Assembly (NCBI GenBank): GCA_037144255.1
Contig: JBAWXE010000001.1
Coordinates: 1 to 64,000 of the forward strand
From: JBAWXE01 sp037144255
GTDB taxonomy: Bacteria > Bacteroidota > Bacteroidia > Chitinophagales > Chitinophagaceae
Direction: 5' to 3'
Length of the DNA stretch: 64,000 bases
Position 1 is the stretch's first letter, and each line of letters begins with the position of its first letter. A model generated the notes under the pieces. It did no database searches, was not told the origin of the DNA, and worked only from the letters and a program-made list of their open reading frames with translations. Below are positions 18,854 to 28,595 of this stretch, one piece after another. The position numbers and the translations under genes are program-made.

Positions 18854-21800
18854 TTAACTAACGGCTCCTATTTTCTTTAATATCTTTCTGTTCTCACGTT
18901 TGTGTATCAGATTATAGGCTATTGTATAAATAACCGGCAATATCAATAAGGTAAGAATAGTAGATGTTACTAAGCCTCCTATTACTACTATCGCGAGAGG
19001 CTTTTGGGTTTCAGAACCTATACCCGTACTAACCGCTGCTGGTAATAGCCCTATTGCTGCCATCAGAGCGGTCATTACAACAGGGCGCACACGTGAGTGT
19101 ACTCCTTGTTCTATAGCCGCCTTAAGGGTCATTTTTGCTTCCAGATTTTTTCGGAATACACTGATAAGTATCACACCATTCTGTATACACACCCCAAACA
19201 AGGCTATGAATCCTATACCTGCACTGATACTAAAGTTCATGCCAGTGATATGTAGTGCTAATATTCCACCTATTAATGCAAATGGTACGTTCATAAGCGT
19301 AAGTAATGCATCTTTCGCATTGCCAAATGTGATGAACAATATCAGGAATATAGCTAGTAAACAAAGTGGCACTACTTTGCCTAATGTTTTAGATGCACGT
19401 TGTGCATTTTCAAATACACCATTCCAGGTCATTGAATATCCCTGGGGTATTTTGATGTGCGCATTCACTTTCTTTTGAGCTTCTGCAATGGTACTACCCA
19501 AGTCACGCCCACGAATAGAGAATTTAACAGGTATATACCTTTGGTTATTATCACGGTAAATAAAGGAAGGGCCTATCATTACTTTCATATCGCTGATCTC
19601 TTTGATCGGAATTCTCGATCCGTCCTGAGTAGGTACCATCAACTGTTCTATCTTTTCCTCTGTATTACGGTACTCCTTATCATAACGTATTCTGATGTCA
19701 AACTTCCGCTCACCTTCATATAATTGTGTAGCTGCTTTACCGCCCACAGCCATTTCTATCACGGCATTGGCATCTGCAATATTCACACCATACATGGCCA
19801 TTTTCTGCTGATTCAGTTCTATACGGAATTCCGGTTGTCCCAAATTACGTAATACTCCAAGGTCTTCTACGCCTTGTACTGTATGTAATTGATCCATTAC
19901 CTGATTAGCCATACTGTCTAGTGTGTTGAAATCCTTACCAAACACTTTTACCACCAACGATGCAGGTACACCTGCCACCGCTTCATCCACATTATCACGT
20001 ATTGGCTGAGAATAATTGAACATAATACCCGGCAGCTTGCTGAGCTGTTTGTCCATCGATTCTATCAAATTCTCAGTGGTCACTCCTTTAGGCCATTTTT
20101 CTTTGGTTTTTAGGTCTACTGCTATTTCTACATTGAAAAATCCTTTAGGGTCAGTGCCATCTACCGTACGTCCTATTTGTGCTAGCACATGGTCTACCTC
20201 AGGAAACTTCTGCAATATATCCATCATCTTTCTGGCTATGTCATCCGATTGTTGCAATGAAGCACTCATTGGTAATTGAGCTTTTACCCACAAGGCACCT
20301 TCATCTAGGTCAGGCAAGAACTCAGAACCCAAGAATTTTGCCGATGCAAATGTCAACACCATGAACGATACAGCTACTATAAGACTAGTACGTTGATGGG
20401 TGTGTACCCATCGGAATGACTTACCTACTATCTTTTCAAAGAACTCCACAACTACATTATGTTTCTCTCTTACGTTTTTGCGTAATAGTATACTTGCTAA
20501 TGCAGGTACTAATGTCAAAGTATAGATAAGTGCTCCTAATAAGGCAAAACCTAGTGTATATGCCAGAGGCGAGAACATCTTACCTTCTACTTTCTGAAAG
20601 GCAAAAATTGGTATAAGACAAGTAAGGATGATGACCTTTGAGAAGAATATAGCTTTACCCATTTCAGTACCCACATTCTTGAACAGACCTAGTTTGGCCA
20701 ACTTGTTGAATTTCTCCATGCCCACCTCCTTTGCTCTGTAGTCTAGTGCCACAAAGAGCCCTTCTACCATTACCACAGCACCATCTATGATGATACCAAA
20801 GTCTACCGCCCCCATCGATAGCAAGTTGGCTGTCATACCTTTCAATCGCATTAGCATGAACGCAAAAAGCAATGCTAATGGTACTATGATACCCACAATC
20901 AAGGTAGTGCGCCAATCGGCCATAAATATCAATACTATCAGTGTTACAAGTATGATACCTTCAAACAGGTTATGCAATACAGTATGTGTTGCATACTCCA
21001 TCAGGGTAGTACGGTCGTAGAATGGCTCTATCTTTACATCTGAAGGTAAAATATGTTCATTCAAGTCTTTTACTTTCTCATGTATACGTTCTAGTACTTC
21101 TGCAGCATTCTCACCTTTTCTCATTACTACTATACCTTCTATTGCATCTCCTTCAGCATCTCGTTTCACTTGTCCTAGGCGCGGCTTTTCAGTTTCTGCA
21201 ACGTTGGCCAGGTTCTTTACCAGAATAGGTACACCATGGATCTTTGTAACGATAATATTATTGATCTCATCAATATTGTTCAGCAATCCTATTCCACGTA
21301 CAATAAATGCCTGCCCGTTACGCTCCAGCACATCACCACCCACATTGATATTACTTTTAGCTACTGCATTATATACGTCTAATGATGTAAGCCCATAATT
21401 AGTTATACTGTTAGGGTTCACACGTATCTCATAGATCTTTTCTCCACCACCAAAAGTATTTACGTCTGCTACACCGGGTATAGATTTGAATTGCCTATCC
21501 AGTACCCACTCTTCTATAGTATTCAGTTCTCTTATACTTTTGGTCTTGCTACGCAATGTATAGCGGTATATCTCACCTGTAGGTCCATAAGGAGGCTCTA
21601 TTTCAGGCGATATATTATCTGGTAGGTCAGCGCCATTGATACGGCTCATTACCTGTTGACGCGCAAAGGCATCATCTACATCATCATCAAATATCAATCT
21701 TATATATGATAGACCAAATGACGAGGTAGACCTAAGATTGATCTTTTTCTGAACAGAATTCAGAGTGGTTTCTAATGGTACTGTCACAAATTTCTCTACT

Positions 21801-21988
21801 TCCTCTGCACTACGTCCCGGCCATTGGGTAATGATAATGATCTGTGTATTCGTTACATCCGGAAAAGTTTCTATTGGGGTATTCTGGTAACTTACAAATC
21901 CTATTATGGCTAGTATTCCAGTTAGAAAGAATACAAAATATCTGTGCCTTAATGAAAAGTAGATAATCAGTTTAATGAACTTGTCCAT
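18854..21988 (-). CDS. CzcA/CusA-family RND metal efflux pump, stand-alone paralogue
   Basis: This is a heavy-metal-efflux RND protein of 1044 aa, the usual size, with 12 predicted helices and two large periplasmic domains. The fourth helix carries DFGIIIDGAVVMVE; the D-X5-D-X6-E spacing is that of CzcA-type (divalent-cation) pumps rather than the copper/silver CusA type. It pumps metal by proton exchange through an adaptor and an outer-membrane channel. No adaptor or channel gene is attached. A terminator at 22125-22150 separates it from the neighbouring efflux operon. It is about 70-75% identical by eye over the first 260 residues to the pump at 22177-25311. The substrate is inferred only. 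Confidence 0.9.
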   Translation of the reverse strand: MDKFIKLIIYFSLRHRYFVFFLTGILAIIGFVSYQNTPIETFPDVTNTQIIIITQWPGRSAEEVEKFVTVPLETTLNSVQKKINLRSTSSFGLSYIRLIFDDDVDDAFARQQVMSRINGADLPDNISPEIEPPYGPTGEIYRYTLRSKTKSIRELNTIEEWVLDRQFKSIPGVADVNTFGGGEKIYEIRVNPNSITNYGLTSLDVYNAVAKSNINVGGDVLERNGQAFIVRGIGLLNNIDEINNIIVTKIHGVPILVKNLANVAETEKPRLGQVKRDAEGDAIEGIVVMRKGENAAEVLERIHEKVKDLNEHILPSDVKIEPFYDRTTLMEYATHTVLHNLFEGIILVTLIVLIFMADWRTTLIVGIIVPLALLFAFMLMRLKGMTANLLSMGAVDFGIIIDGAVVMVEGLFVALDYRAKEVGMEKFNKLAKLGLFKNVGTEMGKAIFFSKVIILTCLIPIFAFQKVEGKMFSPLAYTLGFALLGALIYTLTLVPALASILLRKNVREKHNVVVEFFEKIVGKSFRWVHTHQRTSLIVAVSFMVLTFASAKFLGSEFLPDLDEGALWVKAQLPMSASLQQSDDIARKMMDILQKFPEVDHVLAQIGRTVDGTDPKGFFNVEIAVDLKTKEKWPKGVTTENLIESMDKQLSKLPGIMFNYSQPIRDNVDEAVAGVPASLVVKVFGKDFNTLDSMANQVMDQLHTVQGVEDLGVLRNLGQPEFRIELNQQKMAMYGVNIADANAVIEMAVGGKAATQLYEGERKFDIRIRYDKEYRNTEEKIEQLMVPTQDGSRIPIKEISDMKVMIGPSFIYRDNNQRYIPVKFSIRGRDLGSTIAEAQKKVNAHIKIPQGYSMTWNGVFENAQRASKTLGKVVPLCLLAIFLILFITFGNAKDALLTLMNVPFALIGGILALHITGMNFSISAGIGFIALFGVCIQNGVILISVFRKNLEAKMTLKAAIEQGVHSRVRPVVMTALMAAIGLLPAAVSTGIGSETQKPLAIVVIGGLVTSTILTLLILPVIYTIAYNLIHKRENRKILKKIGAVS

Positions 21989-22124
21989 GCTTCGAATTAT
22001 TAGTCTTTATTGTGATAGGTTTAGTATTCTAATTTTCTGGCAACTTAATAATTGCAATTATTTATCTATAAAAAATATTTCTATGGTCTGAAAGGTATAA
22101 TTTCTTATTCAGATTACCATAAAA

Positions 22125-22150
22125 AAAAACTGCTCTTTTGAGCAGTTTTT
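22125..22150 (-). terminator. terminator of the metal-efflux operon
   Basis: The stem AAAAACTGCTC/GAGCAGTTTTT has a 4-nt loop and is followed on the minus strand by a run of T. It lies just downstream of the operon pump gene and upstream of the second pump gene. Confidence 0.8.
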
Positions 22151-22176
22151 GAAATAGTTTTTTTGAAGATAGTGTC

Positions 22177-25100
22177 TTAATTAACAGCTCCTATCTTTTT
22201 CAATAGCTTTCTGTTTTCTCGCTTATGTATCAAATTGTAAACCATTGAGTAAATAACAGGCAATATTAATAATGTGAGAATAGTTGATGTGATAAGCCCT
22301 CCAATTACGACAGTTGCTAGTGGTTTTTGAGATTCTGAACCTATACCGGTACTAAATGCCGCAGGTGATAATCCTATTGCGGCCATCATAGCGGTCATTA
22401 CTACTGGCCTTACTCTTGATACCACTCCTTCATGGATTGCTTTTGCTAAAGGCATTTTCATTTCCAGATTATGACGGAATTGGCTAATAAGGATTACGCC
22501 ATCTTGGACGCATATACCTGCCAATGCTATAAAGCCAATTCCGGCACTAATACTAAAATTCATTCCTCTTAAATGTAGGGCTAGTATGCCTCCAATAAGT
22601 GCAAAGGGTACATCCATTAATACAATAAGCGCATCTTTAGCATTCCCAAATGCTACAAATAATAGAATAAAGATGATTAGCAAACATATGGGTACAACAG
22701 TTGCTAGTGTATGCTGCGCACGTTCTTGGTTCTCAAACTCACCATTCCAGGATATAGAGTAATCATCTGGTAATTTTAAATTTTTAGCAATTGTTTTTTG
22801 TGCTTCCTGAATCGTACTTCCAAGATCACGGTTTCTAACGCTGAACTTCACACCAATATATCTACTGTTATTATCTCTGTAAATAAATGCAGGTCCTGTT
22901 ATCTTCTTAATATCAGCTATGTTTTTTAAAGGTACAATATTACCATTTCCACAGGGCACTATTAGGTTCCCAACTTTTTCATCATCATCTCTGAATTCTT
23001 CTTTATAACGTATCCGTATATCAAACCTTTTTTCATTATCATATAGTATCGTAGCTGCTTTGCCACCCAATGCCATTTCAATGATGGAATTAGCATCAGA
23101 TACGTTTACACCGTACAATGCCATTTTTGTTTGATCTAATTCAATTCTATACTCTGGTTGGCCGATATTCCGAAATTCACCCAGATCGGTCACTCCATTT
23201 ATTTTCTTCAATATATCTTGTGCTTCTGCAGATTTTTCTTCCAGTACTTTAAAGTCCGGTCCAGATATTTTTAACGCGTTTTCAGCAGGAATACCTGCTA
23301 TAGCTTCAGCAACGTTATCACTTATTGGTTGTGCAAAATTTAGTATCACACCAGGAAAGACTGATAGTTTTTTATTCATATCGTCTACCAATTCGTCTAT
23401 CTTTATCTTTCTTTTCCATTCTTCCTTAGGGTATAGGTCTACTGCTATTTGTACATTAGCAAATCCTTTAGGATCAGTACCATCATTTGTTCTCCCTACC
23501 TGCACTAATACTTCTTTTACTTCTGGAAATCCCTTTAGTATCCCATACATCTTTTGCGATATATCGTAAGAGTTGTTCAGAGAAGAACTCATGGGTAATT
23601 GAACAGTTATCCATAATGCACCTTCGTTCAGTTTTGGTAAGAACTCTGTACCTAGGAATTTGGTAGACATAAATGTAAGTAGCATAAAGCTAAATGCTAT
23701 GATCAGGCTCCCTTTCGGAAATTTGAACGTATAAGATGCTACCCTGTCTACCAATTTTTCCAAACCTATAACGAGAGGGTTGTGTTTTTCTTGTACGTTC
23801 TTTTTTAATAGTATACTCGATAATGCAGGTACTAAGGTTAACGTATAGATTAGAGCACCTAACAATGCAAACCCTAGGGTATAGGCAAGTGGTGCAAACA
23901 TTTTACCCTCTACCTTTTGAAAGGCAAAAATGGGTAAAAGGCAGGTAATGATTATGAGCTTTGAGAAAAATATTGCCTTTGCTTTATCAGTAGCTACATT
24001 CTTAAAATGACCTAGTTTAATGAGCCTATTATATTTCTCCATTCCCACTTCTTTAGCCATATGGTCCATGGCTACATATAACCCTTCTACCATTACAACA
24101 GCTCCGTCTATGATAATACCAAAGTCTACCGCCCCCATCGATAATAAATTCGCAGTCATGCCTTTTATTTTCATGCATGTAAATGCAAATAAAAGTGCTA
24201 ATGGAATAATTAATGCCACTGTCAGCGTAGTACGCCATTCAGCCATAAATAAGAATACAACAATTGTTACTAATAATATTCCTTCTATTAAGTTGTGAAT
24301 TACAGTTTCAGTTGCAAAATCCATGAGGGTTGTCCTGTCATAGAACTTTTCTATTTTTACATCCTGTCTCGCTAGTTTCTTATTCAGCTCATCTATTTTT
24401 TTGTGTATTAATGCTAGTACTTGTCTGGGGTTTTCTCCTTTTCGCATTACGATTATGCCTTCTATCACATCCCGTTCATCATTTCTGCTTACCTTCCCTA
24501 ATCTTGGTTTCCCGGCTTCTTTTACTTCTGCAAGGTTTTTTACTAATACTGGTACATCATTGATGTTAGTTACTATCACATTGTTGATCTCATCAATACT
24601 GTTCAATAGTCCTATCCCTCGTACCACGAAAGCCTGCCCATTCTTTTCAATAACATCACCACCTACATTGATATTGCTTTTATTAACAGCATTAAATACA
24701 TCTAATGCTGTCAACTTATACTTCAAAAGCAAATTTGGATTTACTCCTATTTCGTAGATCTTTTCTTCTCCGCCAAATGTATTCACATCTGCCACTCCGG
24801 GTATTGCTTTGAATTGCCTGTCAAGAAACCATTCTTGTATAGTGGTCAATTCATGTATAGATTTTGTTTTGCTACGCAAAGTGTACCTGTATATTTCATC
24901 CGTAGGCCCGTATGGGGGCTCTATTTCAGGCTTGATGCCATCTGGCAGATCTGCATTCATTATCCTGCTCAATACTTGCTGCCGACCAAAAGCATCTTCT
25001 ATATTATCTTCAAAGATGATGCGTATGTATGATAGACCAAATGACGAAACAGTTCTTAGATTTACTTTGTTCTGTACTGAATTTAATTCAGTTTCTAATG

Positions 25101-25311
25101 GTATAGTAATGAATTTTTCTACCTCTTCTGCACTTCTTCCGGGCCATTGTGTTATCACAATGATCTGTGTATTCGTTACATCCGGAAAAGTTTCAATTGG
25201 TGTATTGTTATAGCAATAGAGTCCTATTACTGTCATCACTGCGGTAAAGAAAAAGATAAGATATCTATGACGCAGTGAGAAATAGATGATTTGTTTTATG
25301 AACTTATTCAT
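22177..25311 (-). CDS. CzcA/CusA-family RND metal efflux pump of the efflux operon
   Basis: This 1044-aa heavy-metal-efflux RND transporter is the last gene of a minus-strand operon: small protein, TolC-like, adaptor, pump. Helix 4 carries the CzcA-type triad in DFGIIIDGAVVMVE. Other family marks are FPDVTNTQI and QWPGRSAEEVEKF near the N-terminus, GGKAATILYDNEKRFD in the periplasmic part, and RVRPVVMTAMMAAIGLSPAA near the C-terminus. It forms the inner-membrane part of a tripartite pump with the two genes upstream. Its length equals that of its paralogue at 18854-21988. The substrate is probably a divalent ion such as Zn, Co, Ni or Cd, by inference from the triad. Confidence 0.92.
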   Translation of the reverse strand: MNKFIKQIIYFSLRHRYLIFFFTAVMTVIGLYCYNNTPIETFPDVTNTQIIVITQWPGRSAEEVEKFITIPLETELNSVQNKVNLRTVSSFGLSYIRIIFEDNIEDAFGRQQVLSRIMNADLPDGIKPEIEPPYGPTDEIYRYTLRSKTKSIHELTTIQEWFLDRQFKAIPGVADVNTFGGEEKIYEIGVNPNLLLKYKLTALDVFNAVNKSNINVGGDVIEKNGQAFVVRGIGLLNSIDEINNVIVTNINDVPVLVKNLAEVKEAGKPRLGKVSRNDERDVIEGIIVMRKGENPRQVLALIHKKIDELNKKLARQDVKIEKFYDRTTLMDFATETVIHNLIEGILLVTIVVFLFMAEWRTTLTVALIIPLALLFAFTCMKIKGMTANLLSMGAVDFGIIIDGAVVMVEGLYVAMDHMAKEVGMEKYNRLIKLGHFKNVATDKAKAIFFSKLIIITCLLPIFAFQKVEGKMFAPLAYTLGFALLGALIYTLTLVPALSSILLKKNVQEKHNPLVIGLEKLVDRVASYTFKFPKGSLIIAFSFMLLTFMSTKFLGTEFLPKLNEGALWITVQLPMSSSLNNSYDISQKMYGILKGFPEVKEVLVQVGRTNDGTDPKGFANVQIAVDLYPKEEWKRKIKIDELVDDMNKKLSVFPGVILNFAQPISDNVAEAIAGIPAENALKISGPDFKVLEEKSAEAQDILKKINGVTDLGEFRNIGQPEYRIELDQTKMALYGVNVSDANSIIEMALGGKAATILYDNEKRFDIRIRYKEEFRDDDEKVGNLIVPCGNGNIVPLKNIADIKKITGPAFIYRDNNSRYIGVKFSVRNRDLGSTIQEAQKTIAKNLKLPDDYSISWNGEFENQERAQHTLATVVPICLLIIFILLFVAFGNAKDALIVLMDVPFALIGGILALHLRGMNFSISAGIGFIALAGICVQDGVILISQFRHNLEMKMPLAKAIHEGVVSRVRPVVMTAMMAAIGLSPAAFSTGIGSESQKPLATVVIGGLITSTILTLLILPVIYSMVYNLIHKRENRKLLKKIGAVN

Positions 25312-25395
25312 AAATTTTAGTTTCTTTAAATTACAGTAGTATATCCCCGATGGGGTTGAATGATTTGTACAATTAAAACTAAGACCTGGTTGTAG

Positions 25396-26490
25396 TTAGT
25401 TACTCAGCAGTTGATTGAAAATAAGTAGTTGATTTTTGGTAACTACTTTTTGCAATTCACTTACACCATCTTTGATGTATGTTTTCGCACCTACAGTTTT
25501 CAGAATGTTCACTTCTGCTATTTTTACGTTGTCTTTAGAATTATACACAACAACAAAGTTCTTTCCATCTTGAGATATCAACGCAGATGTAGGTATGCAC
25601 AGAGATCTTGATCCTTCCTCATTATTCACTATCACTCGTGCAAACATATCCGGTTTAAGCAGCAGTTCATCGTTAGATAAGGTCACGCGCACACGCATAG
25701 CCTTACTCTGTGGGTCCAGCACCTCGCTTACCTTATCTATCTTACCTTGAAATATCTTATCAGGATAGGCCAGTGTGGTCACGCTTACTGGGTAGCCTTC
25801 TTTTACCTTTTGTATGTCAGCCTCATATACATTGGCATATACCCATACATTCTTAAGATTACTGATAGTAAAAAGATAATCCCCCATATCTGCACGAATA
25901 AAAGACCCTGCTGTTATCTTCTTCTCTACTATATAACCATCCATAGGTGCTATCAGTACATACTGTCCACCTTCTGTGGTTTTACTGCCACCATTGATGT
26001 TCAGTACAGATTGTATTTTATTACGTGCAGATAGTGCTTTCTGGTAGTTCTGTTTTGCCTCATTATACTCACGTTCACTGCTAATACCATTTTTGAATAA
26101 CGACTCCGTATTTTCCATAGCCCTTTTCGCTATCGATACATCTGCGTTCGCACTGCTCAAGTCACTATAATTACCGGCTATATCAGCACTTTTTACAGTG
26201 GCCAATACCTGCCCTTTACTTACTTTATCCCCCAGTGATACTTTAGCATCTACCACCTGCCCACTATTACGTGGGTATATCTTTACTATATTATTCTCAT
26301 TAAAGCTCACTTCCCCGCTCAGGGTTACTTCATCGCCTATATTGCAGTTATGTACTGTGTCAATGCTTATCATGTGCATCATGGTATCACTTAGCACAAA
26401 GCCTTTGCTGGCTTCTGCTTTCTTCTCTTCATGACTGCAGGAGCTAAGTATTGTTACTGCTATAAGTGCTGCTGCTATTATTGGTTTCAT
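25396..26490 (-). CDS. periplasmic adaptor (membrane fusion) lipoprotein of the RND pump
   Basis: This 364-aa CusB/CzcB-type adaptor links the pump to the outer-membrane channel. The N-terminus (about residues 1-20, AAALIAVTILSSCSHEEKK) has a lipobox ending LSSC, so it is lipid-anchored. Lipoyl-like halves with AKVSLGDKVSKGQVLATVK flank an alpha-helical hairpin (about 105-160, including KRAMENTESLFKNGISSERE). Beta-barrel segments then include VWVYANVYEADIQKVKEG. It lacks the long Met- or His-rich extension of some copper or zinc adaptors. The pump gene begins 84 bp downstream and the channel gene lies 29 bp upstream. Confidence 0.9.
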   Translation of the reverse strand: MKPIIAAALIAVTILSSCSHEEKKAEASKGFVLSDTMMHMISIDTVHNCNIGDEVTLSGEVSFNENNIVKIYPRNSGQVVDAKVSLGDKVSKGQVLATVKSADIAGNYSDLSSANADVSIAKRAMENTESLFKNGISSEREYNEAKQNYQKALSARNKIQSVLNINGGSKTTEGGQYVLIAPMDGYIVEKKITAGSFIRADMGDYLFTISNLKNVWVYANVYEADIQKVKEGYPVSVTTLAYPDKIFQGKIDKVSEVLDPQSKAMRVRVTLSNDELLLKPDMFARVIVNNEEGSRSLCIPTSALISQDGKNFVVVYNSKDNVKIAEVNILKTVGAKTYIKDGVSELQKVVTKNQLLIFNQLLSN

Positions 26491-26519
26491 TGTATATTTA
26501 ATGTTTTTGAAATGATTGA

Positions 26520-27836
26520 TTAGTCTATTATAACGTCTATTCCCACAATGTCATTCAGTTCTTCCTTTGCCATTCTCAGGTTCAGTGTTTGTTGCAATTC
26601 CTTCTGGCGTATATCTTCATAATCATTGAAATAATCCAGAAATTCCAGCAAGCTTATCTGCCTTTTGTTATAGCTCTCTACTATATTGCTATATAGCTGG
26701 TAGTACTCTTTATAGAAGTCCTTACTCTGTCCATTGCTCAGCATAATGGTAGTACGCAGTTTCTGATACGCGTTCAGCACATCATTCTTCAGTTTTATCT
26801 CAGCTTCTTGCATGTTGGCCTCCTCTGCCTTTGTTAGGAACTTAGCAGATTTGATATTGCCCTGATTCCTGTCTAGCAAGGGCAGTGGCAAGGATATAGC
26901 CAAACCAAAATAGTTAGGTGCATAGTTTGCATTCTGGTCAAACTCCGGACCCAATGTCAAGTCAGGTACTGCCAGTGCTTTTTGCAATCTCACATTCTCC
27001 GTTTGGTATTGCAGTTGGTATACTTCCAATTGGTAATCTGTATTATTACGTTTGGCAGAGTCCAGCAATTTGGTAATACTCACATCTGGTATAGTGGCAT
27101 TTTCATGGTCAGGCAACAAAGGCTGTATAAATGTATTACCACTTATTTGCAACAGTGATTTCAGTTCGGCCTGTGTATCATCCAGTTCCTTTTCATTATC
27201 GGTCATATCCTGTTGCAGGCTCACTAGTAGTGCCTGTATACGCAGATATTCTTTCTTGGCCACATTACCGGCGTTGAACTGGGCTTCCATGGCATGCAGC
27301 AGTTTGTTCAGTTGCTCTTGCGACTGTGCATACAGTTTAGCATTGCCCTGCAATTGTGCCACTGTATATAGGTCCTTCAGCAATTCAGCACGCAGGCTTC
27401 GCATCGTACTTTTGAACTGCCATTCGCTGATGCTCACATTCGTTTTGGCTAGGTCCACTTGCTTACGGCGTTTGCCTGCTGTTTTGATCAATTGTTGTAT
27501 TTGCACGTAGAATTCTCCCACTGGTATTGAATTACCTGCACTATCGTGTGTGGTCGTATGTTGAAAGAATTTGCCATCTCTGTACAGGTTCTGGTCTGTG
27601 TTCAGCATGGGGTTATCCCATTTTCTGGCTTGTTCCACCAATGCCTTACTCGATTGTATGTTGTAATATCCTGCCAGCAAGCTCAGGTTCTTATCCAGAA
27701 ACAATTTTTCCGCTTGTTTCACATCCATACGCAGCGTATCAGGCTGCATAGATGTTTGTGCGTCAGTTATATTGGGGTGCAATAAGCATATGCAACATAC
27801 GATGCTGATACTTTTTGCAAGCATTTTTATTGGCAT
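26520..27836 (-). CDS. TolC-family outer-membrane efflux channel
   Basis: This 438-aa CusC/CzcC-like outer-membrane factor has a signal peptide (about residues 1-26, ending ITDA-QT). Two long, repeated Gln/Ala/Leu-rich helical regions (about 40-200 and 250-420) are typical of the OEP fold. YFGLAISLPLPLLDRNQGNI is the recurring beta-strand/turn motif of the family. It is the exit duct for the pump and adaptor encoded just downstream. A second in-frame ATG four codons in (27824) is an alternative start. The small-protein gene lies 68 bp upstream. Confidence 0.9.
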   Translation of the reverse strand: MPIKMLAKSISIVCCICLLHPNITDAQTSMQPDTLRMDVKQAEKLFLDKNLSLLAGYYNIQSSKALVEQARKWDNPMLNTDQNLYRDGKFFQHTTTHDSAGNSIPVGEFYVQIQQLIKTAGKRRKQVDLAKTNVSISEWQFKSTMRSLRAELLKDLYTVAQLQGNAKLYAQSQEQLNKLLHAMEAQFNAGNVAKKEYLRIQALLVSLQQDMTDNEKELDDTQAELKSLLQISGNTFIQPLLPDHENATIPDVSITKLLDSAKRNNTDYQLEVYQLQYQTENVRLQKALAVPDLTLGPEFDQNANYAPNYFGLAISLPLPLLDRNQGNIKSAKFLTKAEEANMQEAEIKLKNDVLNAYQKLRTTIMLSNGQSKDFYKEYYQLYSNIVESYNKRQISLLEFLDYFNDYEDIRQKELQQTLNLRMAKEELNDIVGIDVIID

Positions 27837-27904
27837 GCTATGGTATTATTTGTATGATGATGAATGACCCTTTTTTCAAAAAGGAGTGTATGTTCGGCCA
27901 TTGA

Positions 27905-28291
27905 TTATCCCAACTTCGGAGGAGGTGGATTGATCTCCTCAAAAAATTGATATTGATATTTTTGAGGAATATTCGGTGTTGGCTTTTCTAGTTCTGAATA
28001 GGAAAGATGCATATCCTCTGCATCGATATTACAGCAAGGGATACTGTTATGATGGTTGAATTTTATTTTTCTATTGCCGTTATTTTCACTCTTGATATGC
28101 TCTTGCTTTTTATGGGTATCTGCATTATCGATACTGTACCCATAGTTGCCTTGTTGGGTAATACTTACCTCTCCATCTTCCAAATCAAAACTTGCCATAT
28201 CTGTTACCTCAGTATGTACACTTACTATAAATAAGTGTAATACCAGAAACAGGCAGCAACCTCTTGATATATAAAATATGAATCTGCGCAT
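27905..28291 (-). CDS. small exported protein of unknown function heading the efflux operon
   Basis: I do not recognise a family. The 128-aa protein starts with a hydrophobic segment (about residues 9-25, RGCCLFLVLHLFIVSV), either a signal peptide or an anchor. A polar region rich in Asp, Glu, His, Lys and Asn follows, with HHNSIPCCNIDAEDMH about two-thirds along. It ends in a Pro-rich tail, EEINPPPPKLG. The His/Cys/acidic content would suit metal binding. Its place as first gene before the channel, adaptor and pump suggests a periplasmic accessory or metal-sensing role, by inference only. Confidence 0.6.
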   Translation of the reverse strand: MRRFIFYISRGCCLFLVLHLFIVSVHTEVTDMASFDLEDGEVSITQQGNYGYSIDNADTHKKQEHIKSENNGNRKIKFNHHNSIPCCNIDAEDMHLSYSELEKPTPNIPQKYQYQFFEEINPPPPKLG

Positions 28292-28595
28292 AATGCTAAT
28301 AGACTCTGCAAATTACCTAATGCAGTAATAAAGGATTGTTAAATGTTCACTAACTTGGGTATGTATCAGTGAAATAATATCAAACGGATTTGATACACAT
28401 TGTTATAGTGGCTATTCATATTATTGCAATCTATACTATCAATAAGTATACTGTAGAATGAGTATTATTAGTTTCTGCTAAGCACTATATTCCTTAATGT
28501 TATGATAATCTGTTTTGCTTTATCGTTGCGATTATTCATTGTTTTTTTGCCTAAACAATTTTCTATCAATAGCAAACAGATAATTATTTTATATA
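28292..28595. other. 304-bp divergent regulatory region with a perfect inverted repeat
   Basis: This is the gene-free stretch between the divergent efflux operon and the secreted Reeler-like protein. It holds the inverted repeat TATCAAA-CGGA-TTTGATA at 28378-28395, a candidate operator 87-104 bp before the efflux operon start codon. I find no convincing TAnnTTTG box for either gene, although TAATTTG, with a one-base shorter spacing, occurs on the minus strand at 28309-28315. No small ORF or RNA gene is seen. Confidence 0.5.

Noticed and set aside
18854..25311. Assembly duplication of the pump gene
   Set aside because: The two copies differ throughout at both DNA and protein level, and their flanks differ, so they are genuine paralogues.
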